Source: Micromonospora sp. DSM 45708
GTDB lineage: Bacteria; Actinomycetota; Actinomycetes; Mycobacteriales; Micromonosporaceae
DNA length: 64,000 bases
Assembly: GCF_039566955.1 (NCBI RefSeq)
Contig: NZ_CP154796.1
Location: 2,852,001-2,916,000 of the forward strand
Direction: 5' to 3'
Below, piece by piece: positions 8,789-18,671 of the stretch (the first letter of the stretch is position 1; each line of letters opens with the position of its first letter). The notes under the pieces are model-generated. The model was not told the origin of the DNA. It saw only the letters and a program-made list of their open reading frames with translations, and ran no database searches. The translations under genes and the position numbers were made by a program.

Positions 8789-8825
8789 GGTGACCCGGCG
8801 CGGCGGGGTGCCGCGCCGGGTCACC
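8789..8825. terminator. bidirectional terminator hairpin
   Basis: Sixteen-base perfect arms (8789-8804 and 8810-8825) with a five-base GGGGT loop between the convergent antiporter and xylanase genes. Confidence 0.75.
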
Positions 8826-8831
8826 GGACGA

Positions 8832-10328
<1,497 letters not shown>

Positions 10329-10373
10329 TCACGGTGTCGGCTCGTGCGCGACCGCCCGGAGGCCGCGCGGGGT

Positions 10374-10388
10374 GGGGAGTGACTCCCC
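10374..10388. promoter_or_regulatory. palindrome in the xylanase leader
   Basis: GGGGAGT-g-ACTCCCC, seven-base perfect arms, about 100 bases upstream of the xylanase ATG and downstream of its likely -10. It could be an operator or an mRNA hairpin. Confidence 0.4.
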
Positions 10389-10424
10389 GCCACCGTGGGT
10401 TGATCGATGCGAATCTCTGCCAGG

Positions 10425-10453
10425 AGCCTACCGGAACCATTCCGAAAACTTAA
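10425..10453 (-). promoter_or_regulatory. candidate xylanase promoter with operator-like palindrome in its spacer
   Basis: The minus strand has TAGGCT (10425-10430) and a weak TTAAGT (10448-10453) 17 bases apart. The spacer holds CGGAA-cca-TTCCG (10432-10444). The remaining part of the 10275-10688 gap, apart from the protease promoter, shows no gene. Confidence 0.45.
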
Positions 10454-10621
10454 CGCCGTCGATGCCCGAATCCGCCGGCCCGTAGAGGCGGCCGACGGCA
10501 TGAACGTGCGGGCCGGGGCTGCTGGCCCGACCGACGCGCCGGCTCCGGAAGTTTCGGCGTCGGGCGCGCGCCGGCATGGTCCGGTTCGCGCCGCTGTCAC
10601 GCACCGGACCGCGCGCGGTGC

Positions 10622-10650
10622 TTGAACGCGGGCGGCCCGGGGTCGATGCT
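10622..10650 (+). promoter_or_regulatory. candidate promoter of the serine protease gene
   Basis: TTGAAC (10622-10627), 17 bases, then GATGCT (10645-10650). It precedes the protease ATG by about 40 bases. Confidence 0.5.
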
Positions 10651-10688
10651 GAACGAAATCGACTGTCAACGATGGAGGGATCCTCCGG

Positions 10689-11531
10689 ATGCGCCGACCG
10701 TCGCTCGTCGTCCTCGTCCTCACCGCCCTGCTGGCTGCCGTCCCGGCCGCCGCCCCCGCCGCCGCGGCGACGCCGGCCGCGCCGGCGGCGCTCGCCGAGG
10801 TGCGCACCGCCGGCACCGCCTGGGGCCACGACCCGGCCACCGGCCGCCTGACCCTCACCGTCGACGACACGGTACGCGGGGCCGAACTGGCCGAGCTGCG
10901 CCGGACCGCCGCCCGATCCGGCGCGGTGCTGCGGCACGAGCCCGGCCGGCTGCGCCCGCTCATCGCCGGCGGACAGGCGATCTACGGCGGCGGCGGGCGC
11001 TGCTCGCTCGGCGCGAACGTCCGCAGCGGCAGCACCTGGTACTTCGTCACCGCCGGGCACTGCACCACGCTCGGCGCCACCTGGTACGCCGACAGCGCCA
11101 GCACCACGGTGCTGGGCAGCCGGACCGGCAGCAGCTTCCCCAACAACGACTACGGGGTGGTCCGCTACACCGGCACGGTCGCCCACCCCAGTGCCGTCTA
11201 CACCTATCCGGGACAGGTGACCATCACGGCCGCCGGCAACGCGTACGTCGGGCAGGCGGTGTGCCGTAGCGGCTCCACCACCGGCGTACGGTGCGGCGTG
11301 GTCACCGGGCTGAACCAGACCGTCAACTACGCCGAGGGCAGCGTCGCCGGGCTGATCCGCACGAACATCTGCGCCGAGCCGGGGGACAGCGGCGGCCCGC
11401 TCTACGTGGCCGCGACCGGCACGGTCCTCGGGATCCTCTCCGGTGGCAGCGGCAACTGCACCAGCGGCGGCACCAGCTACTACCAGCCGATCCTGGAGAT
11501 CCTCGCGGCGTACGGCCTCAGCATTCCCTGA
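10689..11531 (+). CDS. secreted S1 serine protease, streptogrisin-like
   Basis: A 280-residue preproprotease: signal peptide to about residue 27, a short propeptide, and a mature chymotrypsin-fold domain likely starting at the IAGG near residue 92. The catalytic triad is visible as TAGHC (H124), NNDYG (D154) and GDSGGP (S234), with cysteine pairs typical of streptogrisins/alpha-lytic protease. The propeptide (about 60 residues) is shorter than in many relatives. GGAGGGA lies eight bases before the ATG inside a small palindrome (10674-10686). It likely acts in extracellular protein breakdown. Confidence 0.92.
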   Translation: MRRPSLVVLVLTALLAAVPAAAPAAAATPAAPAALAEVRTAGTAWGHDPATGRLTLTVDDTVRGAELAELRRTAARSGAVLRHEPGRLRPLIAGGQAIYGGGGRCSLGANVRSGSTWYFVTAGHCTTLGATWYADSASTTVLGSRTGSSFPNNDYGVVRYTGTVAHPSAVYTYPGQVTITAAGNAYVGQAVCRSGSTTGVRCGVVTGLNQTVNYAEGSVAGLIRTNICAEPGDSGGPLYVAATGTVLGILSGGSGNCTSGGTSYYQPILEILAAYGLSIP

Positions 11532-11549
11532 CCCGGGCGGGCGCCCGGC

Positions 11550-11882
11550 TCATCCGTCGCCGGGCACGGCCATCTCGCCGAGGGGCGACCAGTCCTGCTG
11601 CGGCACCGTCGCGTTGACGATCCGCGGCGTCTCCACCAGGTGCGGCGGCAGCGTGCGCCGGGCCTCGCGGAAGTGCGCCGACTGCACGTGCGTGGCGCCG
11701 GCCTCGTCGTCGCGGAACGCCTCGACCAGGACGTACTCGGTGGGGTCGTCCAGGCTGCGGGACCAGTCGAACCACAGGCAGCCCGGCTCGGCCCGGGTCG
11801 CCTCGGTGAAGTCGGCCACGATCCGCGGCCAGCGGTCGGCGTCGGACGCCCGGACCCGGAACTTGGCGGTGATGAAGATCAT
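11550..11882 (-). CDS. ABM-domain protein, putative quinol monooxygenase
   Basis: A 110-residue protein with the ferredoxin-like fold of the antibiotic biosynthesis monooxygenase family (YgiN-like). The start MIFITAKFRVR, EPGCLWFDW and the conserved H in THVQSAHF fit small dimeric cofactor-free oxygenases. The substrate is unknown. On the minus strand TAGCCT (11889-11894) ends six bases before the ATG, so the transcript is probably leaderless. It converges on the protease gene. Confidence 0.8.
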   Translation of the reverse strand: MIFITAKFRVRASDADRWPRIVADFTEATRAEPGCLWFDWSRSLDDPTEYVLVEAFRDDEAGATHVQSAHFREARRTLPPHLVETPRIVNATVPQQDWSPLGEMAVPGDG

Positions 11883-12086
11883 GGGTCCAGGCTACCCAGG
11901 CTGGGCGCGCCGGTCCCCGGTCACCAGCTCGCCCGCCCGTCGGTACTTCACGGTGGCGCTCAGCAGCACCCGACGGGCCCGCTGCGGCCGAGCGGTCGCC
12001 GGATCACCTCCTGACCGGGCGCCGCCGCCACGCCGGAGGGCGTTGGTCGGCGCGGACCGGTGGCCGACGGAGGACGCCGGGCCCGC

Positions 12087-12100
12087 CTACCGATCGGTAG
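12087..12100. promoter_or_regulatory. TetR-type operator over the -10 of the DUF1330 gene
   Basis: Perfect 14-base palindrome CTACCGATCGGTAG. Its last three bases are the first three of the -10 hexamer TAGCCT (12098-12103), so a bound repressor would block the promoter. No TetR gene lies beside it; the nearest is at 18062. Upstream (11895-12086) I see nothing coding. Confidence 0.6.
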
Positions 12101-12109
12101 CCTGACCCG

Positions 12110-12415
12110 GTGACCGTCTACGCCCTCGCGCAGCTCACCGTCCACGACCGGTCCCGCTACGACCGCTACGTCGCCGCCTTCCTCCCGGTGCTGGCCCGGC
12201 ACGGCGGCCGGCTGCTCGCCGCCGACACCGCTCCCCGGGTGGTCGAGGGCGACTGGCCGCACGACAAGGTGGTGCTCATGTCCTTCGACAGCCGGGAGGA
12301 CTTCGAGCGCTGGTCCACCTCGCCGGAGTACCGGGCGATCTCCCGGGACCGGGAGGCGGCCACCGAGGGGGTGGTCCTGCTGCTGGACGGGATCGGCCAC
12401 GCCTGGCCGGCCTGA
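12110..12415 (+). CDS. DUF1330 family protein
   Basis: A 101-residue ferredoxin-like-fold protein: it begins MTVYALAQLTVHD, and the SFDSREDFERWSTSPEYRAI segment is typical of DUF1330. The biochemical role is unknown for the family. Leaderless GTG start: TAGCCT (12098-12103) ends six bases upstream, and the operator palindrome overlaps it. It is a second small dimeric alpha-beta barrel protein close to the ABM gene, but divergently arranged. Confidence 0.8.
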   Translation: MTVYALAQLTVHDRSRYDRYVAAFLPVLARHGGRLLAADTAPRVVEGDWPHDKVVLMSFDSREDFERWSTSPEYRAISRDREAATEGVVLLLDGIGHAWPA

Positions 12416-12491
12416 CCGACGTCGCCGGTGGGCCCCGAGCCGCCCGTCGGGTGAGATAGGGTTTACCGGTCAGTCGAGGATCGGAGTGATC

Positions 12492-12521
12492 ATGGCAGGT
12501 GACGACGACATCTCCGGGTGA
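12492..12521 (+). CDS. short upstream ORF (leader peptide MAGDDDISG) of the ABC-F gene
   Basis: A nine-codon ORF with its own GGAG Shine-Dalgarno (12483-12486) and an upstream TAGGGT hexamer (12457-12462). It ends 12 bases before a strong hairpin and 114 bases before the ABC-F start. Ribosome-inhibiting drugs commonly induce ABC-F resistance genes through stalling on such leaders; that role is inferred here. Confidence 0.55.
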   Translation: MAGDDDISG

Positions 12522-12533
12522 GTCCCCCCGGAC

Positions 12534-12571
12534 GGCCGCCGACGCGCGCATCCCGCGCCGTCGCCGCGGCC
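12534..12571 (+). terminator. attenuator-like hairpin upstream of the ABC-F gene
   Basis: GGCCGC-CGACG-CGCG pairs with CGCG-c-CGTCG-cc-GCGGCC across a five-base loop, giving about 15 base pairs with two small bulges. It is followed by CTCTTCGTCGTC. Its place between the leader ORF and the gene fits transcription attenuation. Confidence 0.5.
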
Positions 12572-12635
12572 CTCTTCGTCGTCCCCTGTCCACGCCGGCG
12601 CACCGCGCCCGCGGCTCTCCCTCCTGAGGTTGATC

Positions 12636-14264
12636 ATGTCCGACGCCTACGTCGTCAGCTCCGCGCTCTCCTTCTCCTGGCCGGACGACACACCGGTCCT
12701 CACCGACCTGACCTTCACCGTGCCCGGTGGCCGTACCGGCCTGGTAGCGCCCAACGGCAGCGGCAAGACCACGCTGCTGCGGCTCATCGCCGGCGAGCTG
12801 CGCCCGACGTCCGGCGCGGTCACCGTCCGGGGCGTGCTCGGCTACCTGCCCCAGAGCCTGCCGTTCGCCGTCGACCAGACCGTCGCGCAGGTCCTCGGCG
12901 TCGACCGGGCCGTCGCCGCGTTGCACGCCATCGAGGCCGGTGACGCCCGCGAGGAACACTTCGCCGCCGTCGGCGACGACTGGGACGTCGAGGAGCGCAC
13001 CCGCGCCGAGCTGGACCGCCTCGGCCTCGGCGACCTGGCCCTGGACCGCCGGCTGGGCACGCTCAGCGGCGGTCAGGTGATCTCCCTGGGTCTGGCCGCG
13101 CAACTGTTGCGGCGCCCGGACGTGCTGCTGCTCGACGAGCCGACGAACAACCTCGACGAGGCGGCCCGCGAGCGGTTGACGGCGGTGTTGCGCGGCTGGA
13201 CCGGCTGCCTGCTGGTGGCCAGCCACGACCGGGCGCTGCTGGACGAGATGGACCGCATCGCCGCGCTGGCCCCCGACGAACTCCGCTGGTACGGCGGCGA
13301 CCACACCGCGTACGAGCAGGCCGTGCGCGCCGAGCGCGAGGTCGCCCAGCGGCAGGTCCGCAGCGCCGAGCAGGATCTCAAGCGGCAGAAGCGCGAGCTC
13401 CAGCAGGCCCGGGAACGCGCCGCCCGCCGGGCCTCCACGGCCGCCCGCAACCTGCCCGACGCCGGCCTGGCCCGGATCGTCGCCGGTGGCCTGAAGCGGG
13501 ACGCCCAGGTCTCCGCCGGCCGGGCCGCCGAGACGCACGCCGCCCGCGTCGGCGACGCGCAGCACCGGCTGGACCAGGCCAGCCGTGCCGCCCGCCAGGA
13601 CGACCGGATCGTGATCGACCTGCCCGACACCGCCGTGCCCGCCGGCCGGACCGTGTTCCACGGCGAGCGGCTGCGCGCCGAGTACGCCGGCCGCCCGGTG
13701 TTCGACGGCGTCGACCTGACCGTCCGGGGGCCGGAACGGATCGCGCTCACCGGCCCGAACGGCGCCGGCAAGTCCACGCTGCTGCGTCTGGTCAGCGGCG
13801 ACCAGACGCCCACCGCCGGCACCGCCACCCGGATCGAGGGGCGGGTGGCGTACCTGTCGCAGCGGCTGGACCTGCTCGACCCGGCGCGGACGGTCGCGGA
13901 GAACCTGGCCGCCTTCGCGCCCGGGCTCGCCGACGCCGAGCGGATGAACCTGCTGGCCCGGTTCCTGTTCCGCGGTGACCGGGTGCACCTGCCGGTGCGG
14001 GCGCTTTCCGGCGGCGAGCTGCTGCGCGCCACCCTGGCCTGCGTGCTGAACGCCTCGCCGGCGCCGCAGTTGCTGCTGCTCGACGAGCCCACCAACAACC
14101 TCGACCTGGACAGCGTCGCCCAGTTGGAGAGCGCGCTGGGCGGCTACCGGGGAGCGCTGCTGGTGGTCAGCCACGACCCGCGGTTCCTGGCCGCCCTCGG
14201 TGTGGACCGGTGGCTGCGGCTGGCCGACGGCACGCTGGCCGGGACCGACGCCCCGGAGGAGTAG
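12636..14264 (+). CDS. ABC-F family ATPase (ribosome-associated type)
   Basis: A 542-residue soluble protein with two ATPase domains and no membrane segments. Walker A motifs APNGSGKT (about 37) and GPNGAGKST (about 374), signatures LSGGQ (about 143) and LSGGE (about 458), and LLLDEPTNNLD in both halves are intact. Between them is a long charged, helical linker (about 215-320) that reaches the peptidyl-transferase region in antibiotic-resistance ABC-F proteins. ABC-F factors relieve drug-stalled or otherwise blocked ribosomes; the drug class cannot be told here. The ATG at 12636 (MSDAYVV) is chosen over 12630 because of the CCTGAGG-spaced position and family fit. The leader ORF and hairpin suggest inducible expression. 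Confidence 0.85.
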   Translation: MSDAYVVSSALSFSWPDDTPVLTDLTFTVPGGRTGLVAPNGSGKTTLLRLIAGELRPTSGAVTVRGVLGYLPQSLPFAVDQTVAQVLGVDRAVAALHAIEAGDAREEHFAAVGDDWDVEERTRAELDRLGLGDLALDRRLGTLSGGQVISLGLAAQLLRRPDVLLLDEPTNNLDEAARERLTAVLRGWTGCLLVASHDRALLDEMDRIAALAPDELRWYGGDHTAYEQAVRAEREVAQRQVRSAEQDLKRQKRELQQARERAARRASTAARNLPDAGLARIVAGGLKRDAQVSAGRAAETHAARVGDAQHRLDQASRAARQDDRIVIDLPDTAVPAGRTVFHGERLRAEYAGRPVFDGVDLTVRGPERIALTGPNGAGKSTLLRLVSGDQTPTAGTATRIEGRVAYLSQRLDLLDPARTVAENLAAFAPGLADAERMNLLARFLFRGDRVHLPVRALSGGELLRATLACVLNASPAPQLLLLDEPTNNLDLDSVAQLESALGGYRGALLVVSHDPRFLAALGVDRWLRLADGTLAGTDAPEE

Positions 14265-14268
14265 CCCG

Positions 14269-14919
14269 TCAGCCGCCGGCGCGCAGGTAGGCGAGCACGG
14301 CCAGCACCCGGCGGTGGGTGTCCTGGTCCGGCGGCAGGTCGAGCTTGGCGAGGATGTTGCCGACGTGCTTGCCGACCGCCGCCTCGGTGACGTGCAGCCG
14401 GGCGGCGATCGCGCCGTTGGAGTGCCCCTCCGCGACCAGGCCCAGCACCTCCCGCTCGCGCCGGGAGAGCGCATCGAGCGGGTCGCGGGGGCGGCGCAGC
14501 AGGTGCCGTACCACGTCCGGGTCGACAGCGGTGCCGCCGGCGGCCACCCGGCGCAGCGTGTCGGCGAACTCGGCGACGTCGGCTACCCGGTCCTTGAGCA
14601 GGTAGCCGACCCGCCGGCCGTCGCCGCTGTCCAGCAGCGCCGCCGCGTACCCGCTCTGCACGTGCTGGCTCAGCACCACCACCGCCAGATCCGGCCGCTC
14701 CGCGCGCAGCGTGACCGCCGCGCGCAGGCCGTCGTCGCGGTGCTCCGGCGGCATCCGGATGTCGGTCACCAGCAGCTCGGGCCGGTGCGCGCGGACGGCG
14801 GCCATCAGCGCCGGGGCGGAACCGACCGCGGCGGCCACCGCGAAACCGAACCGGGTCAGCAGGCCGACCAGGCCCTCCCGGAGCAGGACCTCGTCCTCGG
14901 CGAGGACGACCCGGATCAC
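14269..14919 (-). CDS. NarL/FixJ-type response regulator
   Basis: A 216-residue protein with an N-terminal receiver (acidic LAEDEVLL near 6-12, phospho-acceptor in LLVTDIRMPP, YLLKDRV with the conserved Lys) and a C-terminal LuxR helix-turn-helix (LSRREREVLGLVAEGHSNGAIA). GTG at 14919 overlaps the kinase stop codon by a GTGA motif, so the pair is translationally coupled. It converges on the ABC-F gene with only four bases between stop codons. Targets are not evident. Confidence 0.88.
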   Translation of the reverse strand: MIRVVLAEDEVLLREGLVGLLTRFGFAVAAAVGSAPALMAAVRAHRPELLVTDIRMPPEHRDDGLRAAVTLRAERPDLAVVVLSQHVQSGYAAALLDSGDGRRVGYLLKDRVADVAEFADTLRRVAAGGTAVDPDVVRHLLRRPRDPLDALSRREREVLGLVAEGHSNGAIAARLHVTEAAVGKHVGNILAKLDLPPDQDTHRRVLAVLAYLRAGG

Positions 14920-16205
14920 GGACGGCACGGCAGCTCCACCCGCACGAGGGTAGGCCCGCCGGGCGGGCTGGCCAGCAGCAACCTGCCGTCGACCGCGGCC
15001 ACCCGGTCGGCGAGCCCGGTCAGGCCGGTGCCCCGCGCCGGGTCGGCGCCACCCCGGCCGTCGTCCTCGACCTCCACCACCAGCCGATGGTCGGTCCGGG
15101 TCAACCGCACCGCGGCGCGCGTCGCGCGGGCGTGCCGGGCCACGTTGCCCAGCGTCTCGGACACCATGTACCAGGCGGTGGTCTCGACCAGCTCCGGCAC
15201 CGGGCGGGGCAGCTCCGCGTGGACGGTGACCGGGACCACCGAGCGGGCGGCCAGGTCGTCGACCGCGCCGGCCAGCCCCAGCTCGGTGAGCTGCGGCGGG
15301 CGCAGGCCCCGCACGATGCCGCGCAGCGTCACCATCAGCTCCTTGGCCTGCTCGTGCGCCAGGGCCAGCGGTCGCGCCGCCGGCGAGTCGTCCGGCACGT
15401 CGAGGCGGGCCAGCCCGAGCTGGAGCGTGAGGCTGGTCAGCCGCGGCTGCGCCCCGTCGTGCACGTCCCGCTCGATGCGGCGACGCTCCGCCTCGTACGC
15501 GCCCATCAGGCGGGCCCGGGACCGGGTCACCTCGCGCAGCGTCGTGGCGTCGGGCGCGTCGTCCAGCAGCCACCGGGCCACCGCCGCCTGGCCCGCGACC
15601 AGCAGGCCGGCCAGGTAGACCAGCGCCGGCACGGCGAGCACGCCGGCGACCGCGTACGGGACCGCCCCGGCCGGGGAGTCGACGGTGGCCCAGACCAGCA
15701 CGATCCGGTCCTCGCCGCCGGCCAGCCACGGGCCGGCGACGAGCGCCGCGTCGAGCAGCACCAGCAGCGTGAACGTCCCGTACGCCAGCGGCACCACGGT
15801 GCCCAGCCAGCCGACGTACGCGACCTCCCGCCAGGCGGCGGCGCCGGTCCAGCGGGCGGCCGGGCCACGCCGCCCCGGCGCGCGTACCGGACGGCCGTCG
15901 ACCAGGCCGAGCCGCCACCGCTCGACCGCCGCCACCGGCGCGCCGACCAGCGGGGCCACGGCGAGCCCGGCCAGCGACACCACGGTGAGCACGACCAAGA
16001 CCGGGACGTCGACCGGCCGGCCCTGCCGCAGCGCGCTCACCACCAGCAGCAGCGGCGCGGCGAGCACGCCCGCCGCCACCGCCAGCACGCCGGCGACCGG
16101 CAGGGTGGTCACGGCGTACGCCAGGGCACGCCACGGCCAGGCGGAGCGTAGGTAACGGCGCTGGCGCAACGCCCCGGCCAGGTACGACGGTTGGTCCATG
16201 GTCAT
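14916..16205 (-). CDS. sensor histidine kinase, HisKA_3 type
   Basis: A 429-residue membrane kinase. Several hydrophobic segments (about 28-95 and 125-205) form a membrane sensor region, followed by RRRIERDVHDGAQPRL (phospho-accepting His in the HisKA_3 domain) and a HATPase module with N-box NVARHARAT and G-box DDGRGGADPARGTGL. It phosphorylates the overlapping response regulator. The signal is unknown; the membrane-embedded input suggests envelope or drug stress. TAGCGT (minus strand, 16212-16217) ends six bases before the ATG: leaderless. Confidence 0.88.
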   Translation of the reverse strand: MTMDQPSYLAGALRQRRYLRSAWPWRALAYAVTTLPVAGVLAVAAGVLAAPLLLVVSALRQGRPVDVPVLVVLTVVSLAGLAVAPLVGAPVAAVERWRLGLVDGRPVRAPGRRGPAARWTGAAAWREVAYVGWLGTVVPLAYGTFTLLVLLDAALVAGPWLAGGEDRIVLVWATVDSPAGAVPYAVAGVLAVPALVYLAGLLVAGQAAVARWLLDDAPDATTLREVTRSRARLMGAYEAERRRIERDVHDGAQPRLTSLTLQLGLARLDVPDDSPAARPLALAHEQAKELMVTLRGIVRGLRPPQLTELGLAGAVDDLAARSVVPVTVHAELPRPVPELVETTAWYMVSETLGNVARHARATRAAVRLTRTDHRLVVEVEDDGRGGADPARGTGLTGLADRVAAVDGRLLLASPPGGPTLVRVELPCRP

Positions 16206-16324
16206 GGGCTGACGCTAGCCAGGCGGCGGCCGGCCGGCCCAGCCGTCCAGACCCCGGATGCCGGGTGGGGCTGGCCCCACCCCGCCGGGCCGGGCGCGTC
16301 GTACCCCGTCCCTATCATGAGCGG

Positions 16325-16612
16325 ATGGAGCTGGCGTTCAGCGGCGAGGTGTGGTTCTGGCGCGGTCCGGCGCCCTACCACTTCGTCACCGTGCCCGACG
16401 AGCAGTGCGCGGCGCTGGCGACCGCCGCGGCCTCGGTCAGCTACGGCTGGGGCATGGTCCCGGTGGGCGTCCGGATCGGCGGCACCGGCTGGCGGACGTC
16501 GCTGTGGCCCAAGGACGGGCGCTACGTGCTGCCGCTCAAGGTGGCGGTGCGCCGGGCGGAGCGGATCGAGCTGGGCGACCGGGTGGGCGTCCGGTTGACG
16601 GTGGACGGGTGA
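16325..16612 (+). CDS. DUF1905 domain protein
   Basis: A 95-residue beta-barrel-type protein with the start MELAFSGEVWFWRGPAPYHF and the WRTSLWPKDGRYVLPLK segment typical of DUF1905. Function is unknown in the family. TATCAT (16313-16318) is six bases upstream of the ATG, indicating a leaderless transcript, which is why the longer frame from 16265 is rejected. Its stop overlaps the start of the Sir2 gene (GTGA), so the two are co-translated. Confidence 0.78.
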   Translation: MELAFSGEVWFWRGPAPYHFVTVPDEQCAALATAAASVSYGWGMVPVGVRIGGTGWRTSLWPKDGRYVLPLKVAVRRAERIELGDRVGVRLTVDG

Positions 16613-17379
16613 ACGCCGGCGACCTCGCCGCGGCGGGCCGGCTGCTCGCCGCCGCGACCCGGCCGGTGGTGTTCACCGGCGCCGGCGTGTCGGCCGAGAG
16701 CGGCGTGCCCACGTTCCGGGACGCGCAGGTCGGCCTCTGGCAGCGCTACGACCCGGCGGAGCTGGCCACCCCGGCGGCGTTCCACGCCGACCCGGCCCTG
16801 GTCTGGGGCTGGTACGAGGGCCGGCGGCACGGGGTGCGCCGCGCCGCGCCGAACCCGGGGCACCGGGCGGTGGCCGCGATCCAGGCCCGGCTGCCGGACA
16901 CCGTGGTGGTCACGCAGAACGTCGACGACCTGCACGAGCGGGGCGGCGCCGTCGCCCCCGTCCGCCTGCACGGCAGCCTGTTCGCGCCCCGCTGCTCGGC
17001 GTGCGCCCGTCCGGCGCCGCTGCCCGACGACGCGGGGGAGCCGGCCGGGCCGCTCGACCCGCCGGCCTGCGCCCACTGCGCCGCACCGGTCCGGCCCGGC
17101 GTGGTGTGGTTCGGTGAGGCGCTGCCGGAGGCGGCGTTGGCGGCGGCGGTCGAGGCGGCGTCCCGCTGCGACCTGCTGCTCACCGTCGGCACCTCGGCAC
17201 TTGTCCATCCGGCCGCGGAGATCCCGCTGGTGGCGGCCCGCCTCGGCGCGCCGGTGGTGCAGGTCAACCCGGTGCCGACGCCACTGGACGCGGTCTGCGC
17301 GGTCAACCTGCGCGGACCGGCCGGCGAGGTGCTGCCGGCGCTGGTCCGGGCCGCCTGGCCCGACGCGCCCGCCGGCTGA
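16609..17379 (+). CDS. Sir2 NAD-dependent protein deacylase (class III)
   Basis: A 256-residue sirtuin with the NAD site TGAGVSAESGVPTFRD, the catalytic TQNVDDLHERGG and LHGSLF, and a zinc ribbon with two CxxC pairs (CSAC, CAHC). WYEGRR carries the Tyr-x-x-Arg pair that binds acidic acyl groups in class III (CobB/SIRT5-like) enzymes, so desuccinylation or demalonylation is as likely as deacetylation. It starts at GTG overlapping the DUF1905 stop. It acts in the cytoplasm on acyl-lysines and releases O-acyl-ADP-ribose. Confidence 0.9.
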   Translation: MNAGDLAAAGRLLAAATRPVVFTGAGVSAESGVPTFRDAQVGLWQRYDPAELATPAAFHADPALVWGWYEGRRHGVRRAAPNPGHRAVAAIQARLPDTVVVTQNVDDLHERGGAVAPVRLHGSLFAPRCSACARPAPLPDDAGEPAGPLDPPACAHCAAPVRPGVVWFGEALPEAALAAAVEAASRCDLLLTVGTSALVHPAAEIPLVAARLGAPVVQVNPVPTPLDAVCAVNLRGPAGEVLPALVRAAWPDAPAG

Positions 17380-17443
17380 GCGATGTGGACCGCCCGACGG
17401 TAAACGTCGTGCGTCGATCGGTTCACCGACTGTTCGACAAGCG

Positions 17444-17989
17444 TCAGACGTCGCGGGGCGCCCGCTTGGGGAACACCGTGTAGGCGACCGGCCAGAACAC
17501 CAGCCAGGCCGCCATGGCCAGGGTGAGCCGGCCGGCCCAGGCCCACAGCTCCCCGGTCCGCTCGGCGTCGCCGACCAGCGCGACGCCGCCGAGCAGCACC
17601 GCGCAGGCGACCGCCCAGCCGAGCATGCCCCTGCCCCACTCCCGCCATTCGTGCCGGGCCCGGGCCCAGCCGTGGCGGGGGGCCCGGCGCGGCGGCGGCC
17701 CGCCGGCGAACCGGTGGGCGAAGCGCTCGTCGGCCCAGCGCACCATGCTGTGCCCGAAGGCGACGGAGAAGCCCAGGTACGCGGCGGCGAGGCCGTGCGC
17801 GAACGTGGCGGTGCCCCCGCCGCGCAGGTCGATCATCGTGGCGGCCAGCAGCACGAGGTCGACGGCGGGCACCGCGAGCAGCAGCGCGGCGCCCAGGCGG
17901 GGCCGCCGCAACGGGTAGCGGGCGGTCAGTCCGGCGGCCAGGAACAGCCAGAACGCCACCTCGCAGGCGATGATCACTCCGATGAGCAC
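17444..17989 (-). CDS. integral membrane protein of unknown function
   Basis: A 181-residue protein with about five hydrophobic segments, two of them at each end, and a charged central loop rich in Arg (residues about 95-125). GTG at 17989 is chosen for the GGAGG four bases farther upstream. It is divergent from a TetR regulator 72 bases away, a common arrangement for a repressor and the membrane protein it controls. I do not recognise the family and see no transporter signature. Confidence 0.68.
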   Translation of the reverse strand: MLIGVIIACEVAFWLFLAAGLTARYPLRRPRLGAALLLAVPAVDLVLLAATMIDLRGGGTATFAHGLAAAYLGFSVAFGHSMVRWADERFAHRFAGGPPPRRAPRHGWARARHEWREWGRGMLGWAVACAVLLGGVALVGDAERTGELWAWAGRLTLAMAAWLVFWPVAYTVFPKRAPRDV

Positions 17990-18061
17990 GCGGCCTCCAC
18001 GTTTTAGTACGCTGTGCGACAACAACCGTAGCAACAGCCGTCCACCGCCGCCGGAGGGGCC
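17990..18061. promoter_or_regulatory. shared divergent promoter region of membrane protein and TetR regulator
   Basis: A 72-bp gap. On the minus strand TACTAA and AT-rich sequence (18003-18012) precede the membrane gene. Two GTTGnTnCG-like motifs repeat directly. No clean palindrome is visible, so an operator position cannot be fixed. Confidence 0.35.
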
Positions 18062-18661
18062 GTGCCCAAGATCGTCGACCATGAGGCCCGTCGCGCCGAG
18101 CTGGCCGCGGCGATGTGGCGGGTCGTCTACCGCGACGGCGTCGGCGCCGCCACGGTGCGCAGCATCGCCGCCGAGGCCGGCTGGTCGCCCAGCGCGCTGC
18201 GGCACTACTTCGCGACCCAGACCGAGCTGCTGGTCTTCGCCATGGAACACGTGATGGCCGAGGCAACCGAGCGGTTCACCGCCGGGGACCGCACCGGCAC
18301 CACCCGGCAGGTCGTCCAACGGATGCTCGAGGAGCTGCTTCCGCTGGACCGGCAACGGGCTCGGGAGGCCGAGGTGTGGCTGCTGCTCGCCGCCCGGGTG
18401 CCTGTCGACCCCGCCGCCCGGGAGCGGATGACCGAGGCCGACGACGGCGTACGCCGGGCCGCCGAGCTCGCCGTCGCGCTGCTCACCGGCGAGCAGCCGG
18501 CCGACGCGGCCACCGTCGCCCGGCTGCACGCCCTGCTCGACGGCCTCACGCTGCACGCGTTGCTGCATCCCGACCGGATGCCACCGGCCCGGATCCGCGA
18601 CCTGCTCGCCGCGCACCTCGACCAGCTCGCCGAGGGGCCGCCCGCCCGCGCCGGCGGATAG
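18062..18661 (+). CDS. TetR-family transcriptional regulator
   Basis: A 199-residue all-helical regulator. The N-terminal helix-turn-helix is seen in VGAATVRSIAAEAGWSPSALRHYFATQTELL (about 22-53; only part quoted matters: AAEAGWSPSALRHYF), and the rest is a ligand-binding helical domain. The GTG start follows GGAGGGG by a few bases. It probably represses itself and the divergent membrane gene. The inducer is unknown. Its stop codon forms part of the -10 of the next gene. Confidence 0.85.
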   Translation: MPKIVDHEARRAELAAAMWRVVYRDGVGAATVRSIAAEAGWSPSALRHYFATQTELLVFAMEHVMAEATERFTAGDRTGTTRQVVQRMLEELLPLDRQRAREAEVWLLLAARVPVDPAARERMTEADDGVRRAAELAVALLTGEQPADAATVARLHALLDGLTLHALLHPDRMPPARIRDLLAAHLDQLAEGPPARAGG

Positions 18662-18671
18662 GGTCGCACCC

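Noticed and set aside
12276..14474. 732-codon minus-strand frame opposite the ABC-F gene
   Set aside because: Gln/Val/Gly/Arg-rich antisense shadow of an intact ABC-F coding sequence.
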